64,000 bases of DNA from Streptomyces sp. A012304 (GTDB lineage Bacteria > Actinomycetota > Actinomycetes > Streptomycetales > Streptomycetaceae): assembly GCF_026008495.1 (NCBI RefSeq), contig NZ_BQUN01000095.1, positions 169,797-233,796 of the forward strand. The letters are read 5' to 3'. Of the stretch, positions 16,402 through 24,920 are shown one piece after another; the first letter of the stretch is position 1; every line of letters starts with the position of its first letter. The notes under the pieces were generated by a model. The model did not search any database. It worked only from the letters and a program-made list of their open reading frames with translations, and was not told the origin of the DNA. Both the position numbers and the translations under genes were made by a program.

Positions 16402-16773
16402 ATGGACGACAACACCCCCCTGCTCGTGATCGTCGACGCCGCGAACGTCGTCGGGTCGGTGCCCGACGGGTGGTGGCGGGACCGGCGGGGCGCCGCGGAG
16501 CGGCTGCGCGACCGGCTGGCCGCCGACGGGCTGCCGGGGCACACCGGACCCGAGGAGATCGTCCTCGTCGTCGAGGGCGCCGCGCGCGGGGTTCGGCCGG
16601 TGCCGGGTGTGCGGGTGGAGTCGGCTCCCGGCAGCGGCGACGACCACATCGTCGACCTGGTCGCCCGCGCGGGAGACCGTCCCCGCCTGGTCGTCACCGC
16701 CGACCGGGAGCTGCGCCGCCGGGTCGCGGAACTGGGCGCGCGGGTCACGGGGCCGCGCACGGTACGGGGCTGA
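16402..16773 (+). CDS. small PIN/NYN-like protein
   Basis: A 123-residue protein that opens with LLVIVDAANVVGSVPDGWW, the first acidic motif of NYN/PIN-like nucleases. It contains GDDHIVDLVARAG in the middle and ends with LVVTADRELRRRVAELGARV, which matches the second acidic motif and last strand of that fold. A metal-dependent RNase role is plausible from these motifs only. Start ATG 16402 is chosen because the fold begins right there. A hairpin follows at 16783-16824. Confidence 0.75.
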   Translation: MDDNTPLLVIVDAANVVGSVPDGWWRDRRGAAERLRDRLAADGLPGHTGPEEIVLVVEGAARGVRPVPGVRVESAPGSGDDHIVDLVARAGDRPRLVVTADRELRRRVAELGARVTGPRTVRG

Positions 16774-16782
16774 ACACGCGCG

Positions 16783-16824
16783 CCGGCCCCGCGCGTTCCG
16801 CCGGAGCGGGAGGCACGGGGCCGG
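16783..16824. terminator. terminator between convergent genes
   Basis: CCGGCCCCG (16783-16791) pairs with CGGGGCCGG (16816-16824). It lies 10 bp after the NYN-like gene and 16 bp before the stop of the convergent permease, so it can stop transcription from both sides. Confidence 0.6.
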
Positions 16825-16839
16825 TGCGGGGCGTCGGCG

Positions 16840-18363
16840 TCAGCGGCCCTCGGCGGGGCCGGGCCCCGCCACCTCGTCGACGGTGGTCTCCTCACCGCGT
16901 CCCAGCCGGCTGTGGGAGCGGCCGTAGATGAAGTACACGACGAAGCCGGCCGCCATCCAGATGCCGAACCGCACCCAGGTCTCGGCGGGCAGATTGATCA
17001 TCAGCCACAGGGAGGCGAGCACGGACAGGATCGGGATGACCGGGACCCACGGGGTGCGGAAGGCCCGGTGCAGGTCGGGGCGGGTCCGGCGCAGGATGAT
17101 CACGCCGATCGCGACGACCACGAACGCGAAGAGCGTGCCGATGTTCACCAGTTCGGCGAGTTCGCTGAGGCTGGTGAAGCCGGCCAGGATCGCGATGACC
17201 ACACCGAGCAGGATCGTCGGCCGGTGCGGGGTCTTGAACCGGGGGTGGACCTGGGAGAAGAAGCGCGGCAGCAGCCCGTCGCGGCTCATCGCGAAGAAGA
17301 CGCGGGTCTGGCCGAGGAGCAGGATCATGCAGACCGTCGTCAGGCCGACGGCGGCGCCGAAGCTGATGAAGCCCGCGTACCAGGGGTGCCCGGTGGCCTT
17401 GAAGGCGTCGGCGAGCGGGGCGTCCACGGACAGCCGGCTGTAGTGCTGCATGCCGGTGACGACGATGGACACCAGGACGTAGAGGGTGGTGCAGATGAGG
17501 AGGGAGCCGAGGATGCCGCGGGGCATGTCGCGCTGCGGGTTCCTGGTCTCCTCCGCGGCCGTGGCCACCACGTCGAAGCCGATGAAGGCGAAGAAGACGA
17601 CCGAGGCGGCGGTGAAGATGCCCATGACGCCGAAGTTGGACGGCGCCCAGCCGAAGATCAGCTGGATGAGGGGGGAGTCGAGACTCTCGCCCGCCTCCAC
17701 CTTCTGCGCCTTCGGGATGAACGGGTCGTAGTTGTCGCCCTTGACGAAGAAGGCGCCCGCGATGATCACGGTGAGGACGACGGTCACCTTGATGGCGACC
17801 ACGATGGAGGTGACCCGGGCGGACAGCTTGGTGCCGAGGACGAGGATGCCGGTGAGCACCAGGACGAGGGCGGCGGCGAGGATGTCGAAGCCGAACCCGT
17901 CGGCGCCCTCGCGCCCGCTGAGCGCCTCCGGCAGCTGCCACCCCGCGTTGTCCATCAGCGAGGCGACGTAGCCGGACCAGCCGACGGCCACCACCGCCGT
18001 GCCGAGCGCGAACTCCAGGACGAGGTCCCAGCCGATGATCCAGGCGGGGAACTCCCCCAGGGAGGCGTAGGAGAAGGTGTAGGCGGAGCCCGCCACCGGG
18101 ACGGTGGAGGCGAACTCGGCGTAGCAGAGCGCGGCGAGCGCGCAGGCGACACCGGCCGCGACGAAGGCGAGGGCCACGGCGGGACCGGCGTTGTTCTTCG
18201 CCACCGTGCCGGTGAGGACGAAGATGCCGGTGCCGATGATGACACCGACGCCGAAGACGGTCAGATCCAGCGCGGACAAGGATTTCTTGAGCGCGTGCTC
18301 TGGCTCCTCGGTGTCGAGGATGGACTGTTCTACCTTCTTCGTCCGGAAGAGGGTGCTGCTCAC
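16840..18363 (-). CDS. APC-family amino-acid permease
   Basis: A 507-residue inner-membrane transporter with about 12 hydrophobic segments. The family signature for cation-linked amino-acid carriers is present early (GVGVIIGTGIFVLTG), followed by AFASTVPVAGSAYTF-like sequence and FFAFIGFDVVATAAEE in the middle, which is characteristic of the CAT-type subfamily. GTG 18361-18363 has a clear GGGAGGT upstream. In S. coelicolor the orthologue sits directly beside dxs; here a mobile-element patch separates them. The substrate cannot be read from sequence. Confidence 0.9.
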   Translation of the reverse strand: MSSTLFRTKKVEQSILDTEEPEHALKKSLSALDLTVFGVGVIIGTGIFVLTGTVAKNNAGPAVALAFVAAGVACALAALCYAEFASTVPVAGSAYTFSYASLGEFPAWIIGWDLVLEFALGTAVVAVGWSGYVASLMDNAGWQLPEALSGREGADGFGFDILAAALVLVLTGILVLGTKLSARVTSIVVAIKVTVVLTVIIAGAFFVKGDNYDPFIPKAQKVEAGESLDSPLIQLIFGWAPSNFGVMGIFTAASVVFFAFIGFDVVATAAEETRNPQRDMPRGILGSLLICTTLYVLVSIVVTGMQHYSRLSVDAPLADAFKATGHPWYAGFISFGAAVGLTTVCMILLLGQTRVFFAMSRDGLLPRFFSQVHPRFKTPHRPTILLGVVIAILAGFTSLSELAELVNIGTLFAFVVVAIGVIILRRTRPDLHRAFRTPWVPVIPILSVLASLWLMINLPAETWVRFGIWMAAGFVVYFIYGRSHSRLGRGEETTVDEVAGPGPAEGR

Positions 18364-18507
18364 GGGGTTACCTCCCACGCTGTGTCGTCCTCGACATGAT
18401 CGAGAGGGGGCGTAGTGCGTATGCCCCGGCGCGGGCGCGTTCACGCAAATGGGCCGACCGCACCACCCTTCACAGTGGCACGACCGGCCCATTCGGGCGG
18501 GTTCGGC

Positions 18508-18732
18508 TAGGCCCTGTCGTTTGGATCAGGCCGGCTGTGAGGCGCGGTGCCTGTCAGCCGACCCGAGCGGGGCCTGGTGCGTGCAGATGCAAGGCGGAGG
18601 AGGGAGTCGACGCGATGGGGGCCCCTCCCGCGCGAGCGAAGCCGAGCGTGGGGGAGTCGGCGAATGACGACAACGCCGCAGATGTGCGTGCCAGGTCCCG
18701 CGACGCCGGGACGATCCAAACGACAGGGCCTA
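18508..18732. mobile_element. 225-bp MITE with perfect 20-bp terminal inverted repeats
   Basis: TAGGCCCTGTCGTTTGGATC (18508-18527) is repeated exactly inverted at 18713-18732. No coding capacity is visible inside; a GC-rich hairpin sits at 18622-18656 (CCCTCCCGCGCGAGCG against its near complement). The element begins and ends in CTAG (18507-18510 and 18730-18733). A 28-bp copy of its left end with one mismatch occurs at 23525-23552. Confidence 0.85.
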
Positions 18733-18869
18733 GGCCGTGTTTTAGAAGTCCCCGTGGAAGAGGGAGCGGCGTTCGGCGCGTGCTCTCGGCATGCCGGGCG
18801 TCGCGACGCTGCGGGTGAATACACCCAGGCCCTGGGCCGCCGTCCAGGCCCTGGTCGAGCACGGGTTTT

Positions 18870-18950
18870 GCGCACCTGAAGAACTGGCGCGCGCTGGCCA
18901 AGGTCCGCCTTACAAGTCGCGCAAATCGGGAGCCTGTTGATCTATTTCTT
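18870..18950 (+). pseudogene. transposase C-terminal relic
   Basis: From 18870 the plus strand reads AHLKNWRALAKVRL, a hallmark of the C-terminal part of DDE_Tnp_4-type (IS5 family) transposases. Just upstream, HGF is recovered only after removing one T at 18865-18868, and nothing further of the enzyme remains. It is oriented opposite to the transposase at 20464-21334. Confidence 0.5.
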
Positions 18951-19041
18951 CCCTTCAAATCGGTTGACATTCAGGGGTGGAATGTCCGACGTTCAGCCGT
19001 GACCCACCGATGCGCCACAGGGACGGAGAGATGGCACACAG

Positions 19042-20148
19042 ATGACTTTCAGAGGAGGGAACCCGAAGCCAGGGCGCGGGAGGCGCCCGGCGGCGCCTGC
19101 CGCGGTGGACGCGGGCCCGCGGTATGAGCTGAGGCAACCGGTCCGCGCGAAGAGCGTCTCGGAGCAGGTGCACACCGCAGGGCGGGTCAAAAATCTGGGG
19201 AAGACGGTGCAGTTCAGCTGGCCCGGGGTGTACTTCGAGGGCCGCTTCCGCGGGACCGGGATCGGGGTGGTACTCGACTGCGCGGCCGCCGACTACGACG
19301 TCCAGGTCGACGGGGCCACCGTCGCCACTCTGGTCACACCCGGCGACACCACGCACTGGATCAACGGCCTGCGGGACAGCGAGCACACGGTCCGGGTCGT
19401 CAAACGCAACGACACCCCGGGGGACACCAGCACTTTCGGAGGCTTCGTCGCCGCGCCCGGGGGCGCCGTACTGAGCAAGCCGGCGCCCCGGGACCGCCAG
19501 ATAGAGTTCATCGGGGACTCCATCACGGTGGGCTACGGCAATGTCTCGGGCACCCGCGACTGCAATCCGGAGCAGCTCAAGCGGAACACCAACACCGACG
19601 TGAGCCACGGCGCCCTCACCGCCCAGCAGCTGGACGCCGATTACCAGATCAACGGCTTCTCCGGCCTCGGCATGGTGCGCAACGTCGCCGGCATCTCCCC
19701 GGACGTCACGTACCGGACCTACTACGACCGCGCCCTGCTGAACGTGGACGGCGACGTCTGGCAGAACCCGGGAACGTGGCGCCCCCAGATCGTGGTGGTC
19801 AACCTCGGCTCCAACGACTTCTCCGACCTCACCCCCGGTGAACCGTGGACGCCCGACAGCCTCGCGGCCGCCTACCGCACCGCCTACGGCGAGTTCCTCC
19901 GGAAACTGCGGACTCGCTACGGTGCCGGCACCACCCTCGTAGCCGTCGGCTTCGACAGAAACGCCGAGCATGTGCGGCAGGTGGTCGAGGCGCGCAACGA
20001 CGCCGGCGACAGCCAGGTCCACTACTGGTTCCTCGAACAGTCGGGCCTGGACTTCCTCGGATGTGACGGGCACACCTCGGCTCACGACGACCGGGTGATC
20101 GCCGGCCGGCTTGCCCCGTTCCTCAGGAGCCTGCCGACGGGATGGTAA
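19042..20148 (+). CDS. CE2-like SGNH carbohydrate esterase without signal peptide
   Basis: A 368-residue protein with the two-domain layout of carbohydrate esterase family 2 (acetyl-xylan/mannan esterases). A beta jelly roll comes first (about 30-145; VQFSWPGVYFEGRFRGTGIG), then an SGNH hydrolase domain. The nucleophile is Ser160 in FIGDSITVGYGN, block III is VNLGSNDF, and the C-terminal CDGHTSAHDDRVI supplies Asp and His. These enzymes are normally secreted, but the first 30 residues here (MTFRGGNPKPGRGRRPAAPA) are charged and not a signal peptide. The 5' end may have been lost or replaced when the flanking IS sequence arrived. An ATG at 19030 hits a stop after four codons. Confidence 0.8.
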   Translation: MTFRGGNPKPGRGRRPAAPAAVDAGPRYELRQPVRAKSVSEQVHTAGRVKNLGKTVQFSWPGVYFEGRFRGTGIGVVLDCAAADYDVQVDGATVATLVTPGDTTHWINGLRDSEHTVRVVKRNDTPGDTSTFGGFVAAPGGAVLSKPAPRDRQIEFIGDSITVGYGNVSGTRDCNPEQLKRNTNTDVSHGALTAQQLDADYQINGFSGLGMVRNVAGISPDVTYRTYYDRALLNVDGDVWQNPGTWRPQIVVVNLGSNDFSDLTPGEPWTPDSLAAAYRTAYGEFLRKLRTRYGAGTTLVAVGFDRNAEHVRQVVEARNDAGDSQVHYWFLEQSGLDFLGCDGHTSAHDDRVIAGRLAPFLRSLPTGW

Positions 20149-20463
20149 GGGACGTGGCCACCCGTGAACCGGGCCAGGGACTGCTGCCCGCCGCCGGAAC
20201 CCCCTGTGTGCCCTGCCGCTGGCCGACTTGATCACCTGAGTCGAGAGCAGCAGCACTAGCGAAGGCTACGGGGGTCCGCTGTGGGACAGGCTCACCGCGG
20301 CAGCGGTCCCCGGCCCCACTGTCGGGTCTGGCCGCCGAGTGAGGAGCTGATCTCGTAGCCGAACTGGGCGTCGCCTTACGCGGCGCTCATCGCCGCTGTC
20401 TCCCCTCGATCCGCTGACCTGATCCCGGCCAGAATGACGTGCGGGATCGAGACGTTCGACAGG
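20149..20463. other. gene-free stretch between esterase and transposase
   Basis: About 315 bp with no frame that shows protein-like composition and no strong hairpin. I find no second copy of the IS terminal repeat here, so the boundary between the cargo and the transposase unit cannot be set. Confidence 0.5.
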
Positions 20464-21334
20464 TCACAGCCACTCGTTGATCGCGGCGATGAGGACGGTC
20501 GCTTTGAAGCGGACCGCGAGCTTGTCGAACCGCGTGGCCACGGCCCGGTTCCGCTTGAGCCGGTTGATGCCGCACTCGACCGCGTGCCGGGCCTTGTAGT
20601 CCTCGCGGTCGAAGGCCGGAGGACGCCCACCGGCCGCTCCCCGGCGTTCACGGTGGCCTGCCTGATCGGCAGGTTCCGGAATCGTGCAGCGGATCCCGCG
20701 CTGCCGCAGACAGGCACGGTTCGCGCGCGATGAATAGCGCTTTATCTCCTCGCACCCGCAGCGGACGAACCCGGGGCCGCCCCAGTCCGAGACGAGGAAC
20801 CCGGATGGCTTCCAGCACGGCTGTGAACTGCGGGCTGTCACCCCGCTGCCCTGCTGTGACCAGCAGCGACAACGGCCGCTGGCCTTGCTCACAGGCCAGG
20901 TGAATCTTCGTGGTCCAGCCGCCGCGGGACCTGCCCAAGCCGTGATCGCCAGGTTCGCTCTGGTGGCCGCCCGGCGGTTCTTTCTGTGCTTGGCCGTCCC
21001 GCCGGGCACCGGCCGCGTGCTGATGTGCCCGGCAGATCGTGGAGTCGACGTTCACCTCCCAGGTGATCAGCCCGACTGCGTCCGCCCGCGCTTGCAGTCT
21101 GGTCAGTACCGACGACCAGACCCCATTGCGTTGCCAGCGGCGGAAGAGCCCGTAGACCGTCTGCCACGGACCGTACTCCGCCGGCAGATCCCGCCACGGG
21201 GCCCCGGTCCGAACCCGCCAGCGGATCCCATTGATCAGCTTCCGCTGGCACACCGACGGCCTGCCCAACACCGCGACCGGCAGCAACGGGCACAACACTG
21301 CCCACTGGTCATCAGAAAGATCCCCTCGCCCCAC
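20464..21334 (-). pseudogene. IS5-family transposase split by a frameshift
   Basis: The 5' part (GTG at about 21334, frame ending at 20648) reads MGRGDLSDDQWAVLCPLLP, a DUF4096-type N-terminus. It runs through WEVNVDSTICRAHQHAAGA (first DDE Asp) to LRVRGDKA. The family sequence then continues in another frame ending at 20464: YSSRANRACLRQRGIRCTIP, then HAVECGINRLKRNRAVATR with the DDE Glu, and AAINEWL at the C-terminus. The switch needs one base removed near 20741 (GATAAAGCG). It lies after the usual programmed slippage region, so a mutational frameshift is more likely than programmed slippage. Confidence 0.75.
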
Positions 21335-21388
21335 ACCGAGATCATCACGGTACGAGGCGAGACACTGGAGCCACTTCTAAAACACGGC

Positions 21389-23317
21389 CTAGTCGCGGGC
21401 GGGCTGCACCGAGTCGACCTCGGTCGGAGTGCCGGTGTACCGGCCGTCGAGCCGGGAGACCAGGCCGGTGACCTGGCGGGCGATGTCGGGGGCGGTCAGG
21501 CCGATCTCGGCCATGACCTCGGCCCGGGAGGCGTGGTCGAGGAAGCGCGGCGGGATGCCGAAGTCGCGCAGCGGGACATCGACGCCGGCGTCGCGCAGGG
21601 CCTGCGCGATCGCCGAACCGACGCCGCCGACACGGGAGTTGTCCTCGACGGTGACGACCACGCGGTGCCGCTCGGCGAGCGGGGCCATGGCCTCGTCGAC
21701 GGGCTTGACCCAGCGGGGGTCGACGACGGTCGTGGTGATGCCCTGCCGGTCGAGCAGGCCGGCGATCTCCAGGCACATCGGCGCCAGGGCGCCCACGGAG
21801 ACGAGCAGCACGTCGGGGGTGTCGGTGCCCGGCTCGCGCAGCACGTCCATGCCGCCGACGCGTCCCACGGCGGGTACGGCGGGGCCGACGGCGCCCTTGG
21901 AGAAGCGGACCACGGTCGGCGCGTCGTCCACCTCGACGGCCTCCCGCAGCTGCGCGCGGACCTGGTCGGCGTCGCGCGGCGCGGCGAGCCTGAGGCCGGG
22001 CACGACCTGGAGGATCGACATGTCCCACATGCCGTTGTGGGAGGCGCCGTCGGTGCCGGTGATGCCGGCCCGGTCCAGCACGAAGGTCACGCCGCACTTG
22101 TGCAGGGCGACGTCCATGAGGACCTGGTCGAAGGCCCGGTTGAGGAAGGTGGCGTAGACGGCGAAGACGGGGTGCACGCCCGCGTGGGCGAGGCCCGCCG
22201 CGGAGACCGCGCCGTGCTGCTCGGCGATGCCGACGTCGTAGACGCGCTCCGGGAACCGCTTGGCGAACCGGTCGAGGCCCACCGGCTGGAGCATGGCGGC
22301 GGTGATCGCGACGACGTCCTCGCGCTCCTCGCCGAGCTTGACCATCTCGTCGCCGAAGACGGAGGTCCAGTCCGCGCCACTCGTGGCGATCGGCAGGCCC
22401 GTGTCGGGATGGATCTTGCCCACCGCGTGGAAGCGGTCGGCCTCGTCCTGGAGGGCGGGCTGGTAGCCGCGGCCCTTCTCGGTGAGGCAGTGCACGATCA
22501 CCGGGCCGCCGAAGCGCTTGGCGCGGGCCAGCGCCGACTCCAGCGCCTCGATGTCGTGCCCGTCGATGGGGCCGACGTACTTCAGGCCGAGGTCCTCGAA
22601 CATGCCCTGCGGGGCGATGAAGTCCTTCAGGCCCTTCTTCGCGCCGTGCAGGGTGTCGAAGAGCGGCTTGCCGACGACCGGCGTGCGGTCGAGGATCTCC
22701 TTGGTGCGGGCGAGGAAGCGCTCGTAGCCGTCGGTCGTGCGCAGCGTCGCCAGGTGGTTGGCGAGGCCGCCGATGGTCGGGGCGTAGGAACGCTCGTTGT
22801 CGTTGACGACGATGACCAGCGGGCGGTCCTTGGCCTCGGCGATGTTGTTGAGCGCCTCCCAGGCCATGCCGCCGGTCAGCGCGCCGTCGCCGATGACCGC
22901 GACGACGTGGCTGTCGCGTCGCAGGAGCTGGTTGGCCTTGGCGATGCCGTCGGCCCAGCCGAGCACCGTGGAGGCGTGGCTGTTCTCGATGACATCGTGC
23001 TCGGACTCGGCCTGCGAGGGGTAGCCGGACAGGCCGCCCTTCATCTTCAGCTTCGAGAAGTCCTGCCGGCCGGTGAGCAGCTTGTGCACGTAGGACTGAT
23101 GGCCGGTGTCCCAGAGCACCTTGTCCCTGGGGGACTCGAACACCCGGTGCAGGGCGATGGTGAGCTCGACCACGCCGAGGTTGGGTCCGAGGTGGCCGCC
23201 GGTCTTGGAGACCGCGTCCACGAGGAAGGTCCGGATCTCCTGTGCCAGCTGGTCCAGCTCCTCCAGGCTGAGCCGGTCCAGATCGCGCGGTCCCCTGATG
23301 CGGGTCAGCAGCGGCAC
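21389..23317 (-). CDS. dxs: 1-deoxy-D-xylulose-5-phosphate synthase
   Basis: A 642-residue thiamine-diphosphate enzyme joining pyruvate and glyceraldehyde 3-phosphate, the first step of the MEP isoprenoid pathway. The ThDP-binding motif is VIGDGALTGGMAWEALNN. The N-terminal KTGGHLGPNLGVVELTIALH, the transketolase-like middle (VGIAEQHGAVSAAGLA) and the C-terminal domain (VEDNSRVGGVGSAIAQ) are all present, and length is normal. Its TAG stop is part of the CTAG where the IS region ends, so the insertion left the protein intact but replaced everything downstream, including any native terminator. Confidence 0.96.
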   Translation of the reverse strand: MPLLTRIRGPRDLDRLSLEELDQLAQEIRTFLVDAVSKTGGHLGPNLGVVELTIALHRVFESPRDKVLWDTGHQSYVHKLLTGRQDFSKLKMKGGLSGYPSQAESEHDVIENSHASTVLGWADGIAKANQLLRRDSHVVAVIGDGALTGGMAWEALNNIAEAKDRPLVIVVNDNERSYAPTIGGLANHLATLRTTDGYERFLARTKEILDRTPVVGKPLFDTLHGAKKGLKDFIAPQGMFEDLGLKYVGPIDGHDIEALESALARAKRFGGPVIVHCLTEKGRGYQPALQDEADRFHAVGKIHPDTGLPIATSGADWTSVFGDEMVKLGEEREDVVAITAAMLQPVGLDRFAKRFPERVYDVGIAEQHGAVSAAGLAHAGVHPVFAVYATFLNRAFDQVLMDVALHKCGVTFVLDRAGITGTDGASHNGMWDMSILQVVPGLRLAAPRDADQVRAQLREAVEVDDAPTVVRFSKGAVGPAVPAVGRVGGMDVLREPGTDTPDVLLVSVGALAPMCLEIAGLLDRQGITTTVVDPRWVKPVDEAMAPLAERHRVVVTVEDNSRVGGVGSAIAQALRDAGVDVPLRDFGIPPRFLDHASRAEVMAEIGLTAPDIARQVTGLVSRLDGRYTGTPTEVDSVQPARD

Positions 23318-23458
23318 CCGTGCCTCCTTGCAGTAGAGCTGATCGAGCTGTTGCCGGGCTCGTCGAGTCTAATGTTCCGCCCCGACCGGCGGAGCCCGGC
23401 CCATGCGTCATGGGTCACGCGTCGGCCGTACCCCGGAACGGCCTTCTCCATGACACGC

Positions 23459-23490
23459 CTGTGCCCGGCACGGGAAAGTGCCGGGCACAG
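23459..23490. terminator. terminator after the xylFGH operon
   Basis: CTGTGCCCGGCAC (23459-23471) pairs with 23478-23490 around a six-base loop, a 13-bp GC-rich stem. It lies between the end of xylH (minus strand) and the dxs start. Confidence 0.75.
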
Positions 23491-23524
23491 TGGGGTGGCC
23501 GGAGCCGCCAGGCCCTGCCTTTCG

Positions 23525-23552
23525 GCCGGCCTGATCCAAACGAAAGGGCCTA
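23525..23552 (-). repeat. solo copy of the MITE end at the xylH stop codon
   Basis: This 28-bp stretch equals the left end of the MITE (18508-18535) in reverse complement, with one mismatch, and again terminates in CTAG (23550-23553). That CTAG contains the xylH stop codon. A partly complementary AGGCCCTGCCTTTCG at 23512-23526 allows a short hairpin, so it may be a deleted MITE now serving as 3' structure. Confidence 0.7.
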
Positions 23553-24920
23553 GCCGCGGCCCGCGGCCTTCTGGCTCCTGCGGGAGATCGAGTCGATGAC
23601 CACGGCGCCGAGCAGAACGCCACCGGTGATCATGTACTGGATCGAGGTGTTCATGTTCAGCAGGTCCAGGCCCGTCTGGATGGACTGGATGACCAGCATG
23701 CCCAGCAGCGCGGACCACACCGTGCCGCGGCCGCCGAAGAGGCTGGTGCCGCCGATGACGGCCGCCGCGATGGCCAGCATCAGGGTGTTGCCGCCGCCGG
23801 CGCTGAGCGTCGCGCTCGCGGTCTGACCGGCGAAGAACATACCGCCGACCGCCGCGAAGCCGCCCGCGATGGCGAACACGGTGATGCGGATCATCGGCAC
23901 GTTGATACCGGCGCGCCGCGCCGCCTCGATGCCGCCGCCGACCGCGAAGACCTGGCGGCCGAAGGTGGTGCGGCGGAGCACGAAGTCCACGACGACCAGC
24001 GCCGCCAGGAAGATCACCAGCGCGTTGGAGACGCCGGCGGAGTTGTTCAGCACCGCGGCGGCGGCGAAGGACGCGACGGCGAGCGCGCCCACGCGCAGCA
24101 GGATCTCGCTGGTCGGCCGGAACGGCACACCCGCGGCCTTGCGGCGGCGCTGCTCACCGAAGTTGCCGACGAGGGTGAGCGCGACGCCCAGCCCGGCCAG
24201 CAGGTAGGCGCCGATGATGGCCTGGTCCATGAAGAAGGAGCTCTGGCCGAGCAGGTGCACGGGGCCGGAGTCCGACGGGATGTTGATGGTGCCGCTGGAG
24301 CCCAGCAGCCACAGCATCAGACCGTTCCAGCCGAGGAAGCCGGCCAGGGTCACCACGAACGCGGGCACGCCGATCTTGGCGAAGAACCAGCCGTGCAGGG
24401 CGCCGATGGCGATACCGGTGAGGATGGTCAGCAGCAGCGACAGCCAGGCGTTCATGGTGTGGTCCACCACGAACACGGCGAACAGGGTGGACGCCAGGCC
24501 GCTGACGGAACCGACCGACAGGTCGATCTCACCGAGCAGCAGCACGAAGACCAGGCCGATGGCGAGCATGCCGGTGGCCGACAGGAAGTAGCTGATGTTC
24601 GAGAGGTTGTCGGCGCTGAGGAAGCGGTCGTTCTGCAGCTGGAAGATCGTCCAGATGACGATCAGGCCGATGACCACCGGCAGCGAGCCCAGCTCGCCGC
24701 CCTTGACCTTGCGCTTGAACTCGGTGACGTAGCCCTTCAGGCCCTCTTCGCGTACCAGCAGGCGCGGGTCGACGACGGGGACCGGAGCGGCCGTGGGGTC
24801 GTCGGCGGGGGCGACGGTGGTCTGCTCCTCCACCACGCCCTCGGTCTTGCCGGCCTTCTTGACCTTCGTGGCCTCGTTCTTGGAGTTGTCGCTCTTCACG
24901 GTCTTGGACGTGTCGCTCAC
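23550..24920 (-). CDS. xylH: xylose-type ABC transporter permease
   Basis: A 456-residue permease of the CUT2 (ribose/xylose) class. A hydrophilic, Lys/Pro-rich cytoplasmic N-terminus of about 90 residues precedes roughly ten membrane segments. Family motifs include LLGEIDLSVGSVSGL and IGGTSLFGGRGTVWSALLG. The GTG start overlaps the stop of the ATPase gene (GTGA). Order, length and its position beside the ROK gene match the S. coelicolor xylFGH genes as I recall them. The stop codon lies inside a MITE-derived repeat. Confidence 0.9.
   Translation of the reverse strand: MSDTSKTVKSDNSKNEATKVKKAGKTEGVVEEQTTVAPADDPTAAPVPVVDPRLLVREEGLKGYVTEFKRKVKGGELGSLPVVIGLIVIWTIFQLQNDRFLSADNLSNISYFLSATGMLAIGLVFVLLLGEIDLSVGSVSGLASTLFAVFVVDHTMNAWLSLLLTILTGIAIGALHGWFFAKIGVPAFVVTLAGFLGWNGLMLWLLGSSGTINIPSDSGPVHLLGQSSFFMDQAIIGAYLLAGLGVALTLVGNFGEQRRRKAAGVPFRPTSEILLRVGALAVASFAAAAVLNNSAGVSNALVIFLAALVVVDFVLRRTTFGRQVFAVGGGIEAARRAGINVPMIRITVFAIAGGFAAVGGMFFAGQTASATLSAGGGNTLMLAIAAAVIGGTSLFGGRGTVWSALLGMLVIQSIQTGLDLLNMNTSIQYMITGGVLLGAVVIDSISRRSQKAAGRG

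Larger units (their letters stand above)
18731..21391. mobile_element. IS5-type insertion region with matching terminal repeats
   Basis: TAGGCCGTGTTTTAGAAGT at 18731-18749 is repeated exactly inverted at 21373-21391. The right copy touches the dxs stop codon, and both outer boundaries are CTAG. Inside are a short transposase relic, a CE2-type esterase gene and a frameshifted transposase near the right end. The 2.66-kb span is about three times a normal IS5 element. It is either a transposon that picked up the esterase or two copies of one IS with deletions. Confidence 0.65.

Noticed and set aside
16912..18399. 495-codon plus-strand frame opposite the amino-acid permease
   Set aside because: Gly/Asp/Glu/Arg-rich shadow of a well-supported permease on the other strand; no domain or ribosome site.
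18622..18656. tRNA or small RNA inside the MITE
   Set aside because: Only a single GC hairpin; no cloverleaf or anticodon arm.
18955..20256. 433-codon minus-strand frame opposite the CE2 esterase
   Set aside because: Antisense shadow; the plus strand carries complete SGNH motifs.
20149..20463. Second IS terminal repeat marking a standard-sized IS
   Set aside because: No copy of the 19-bp repeat is visible in this interval.
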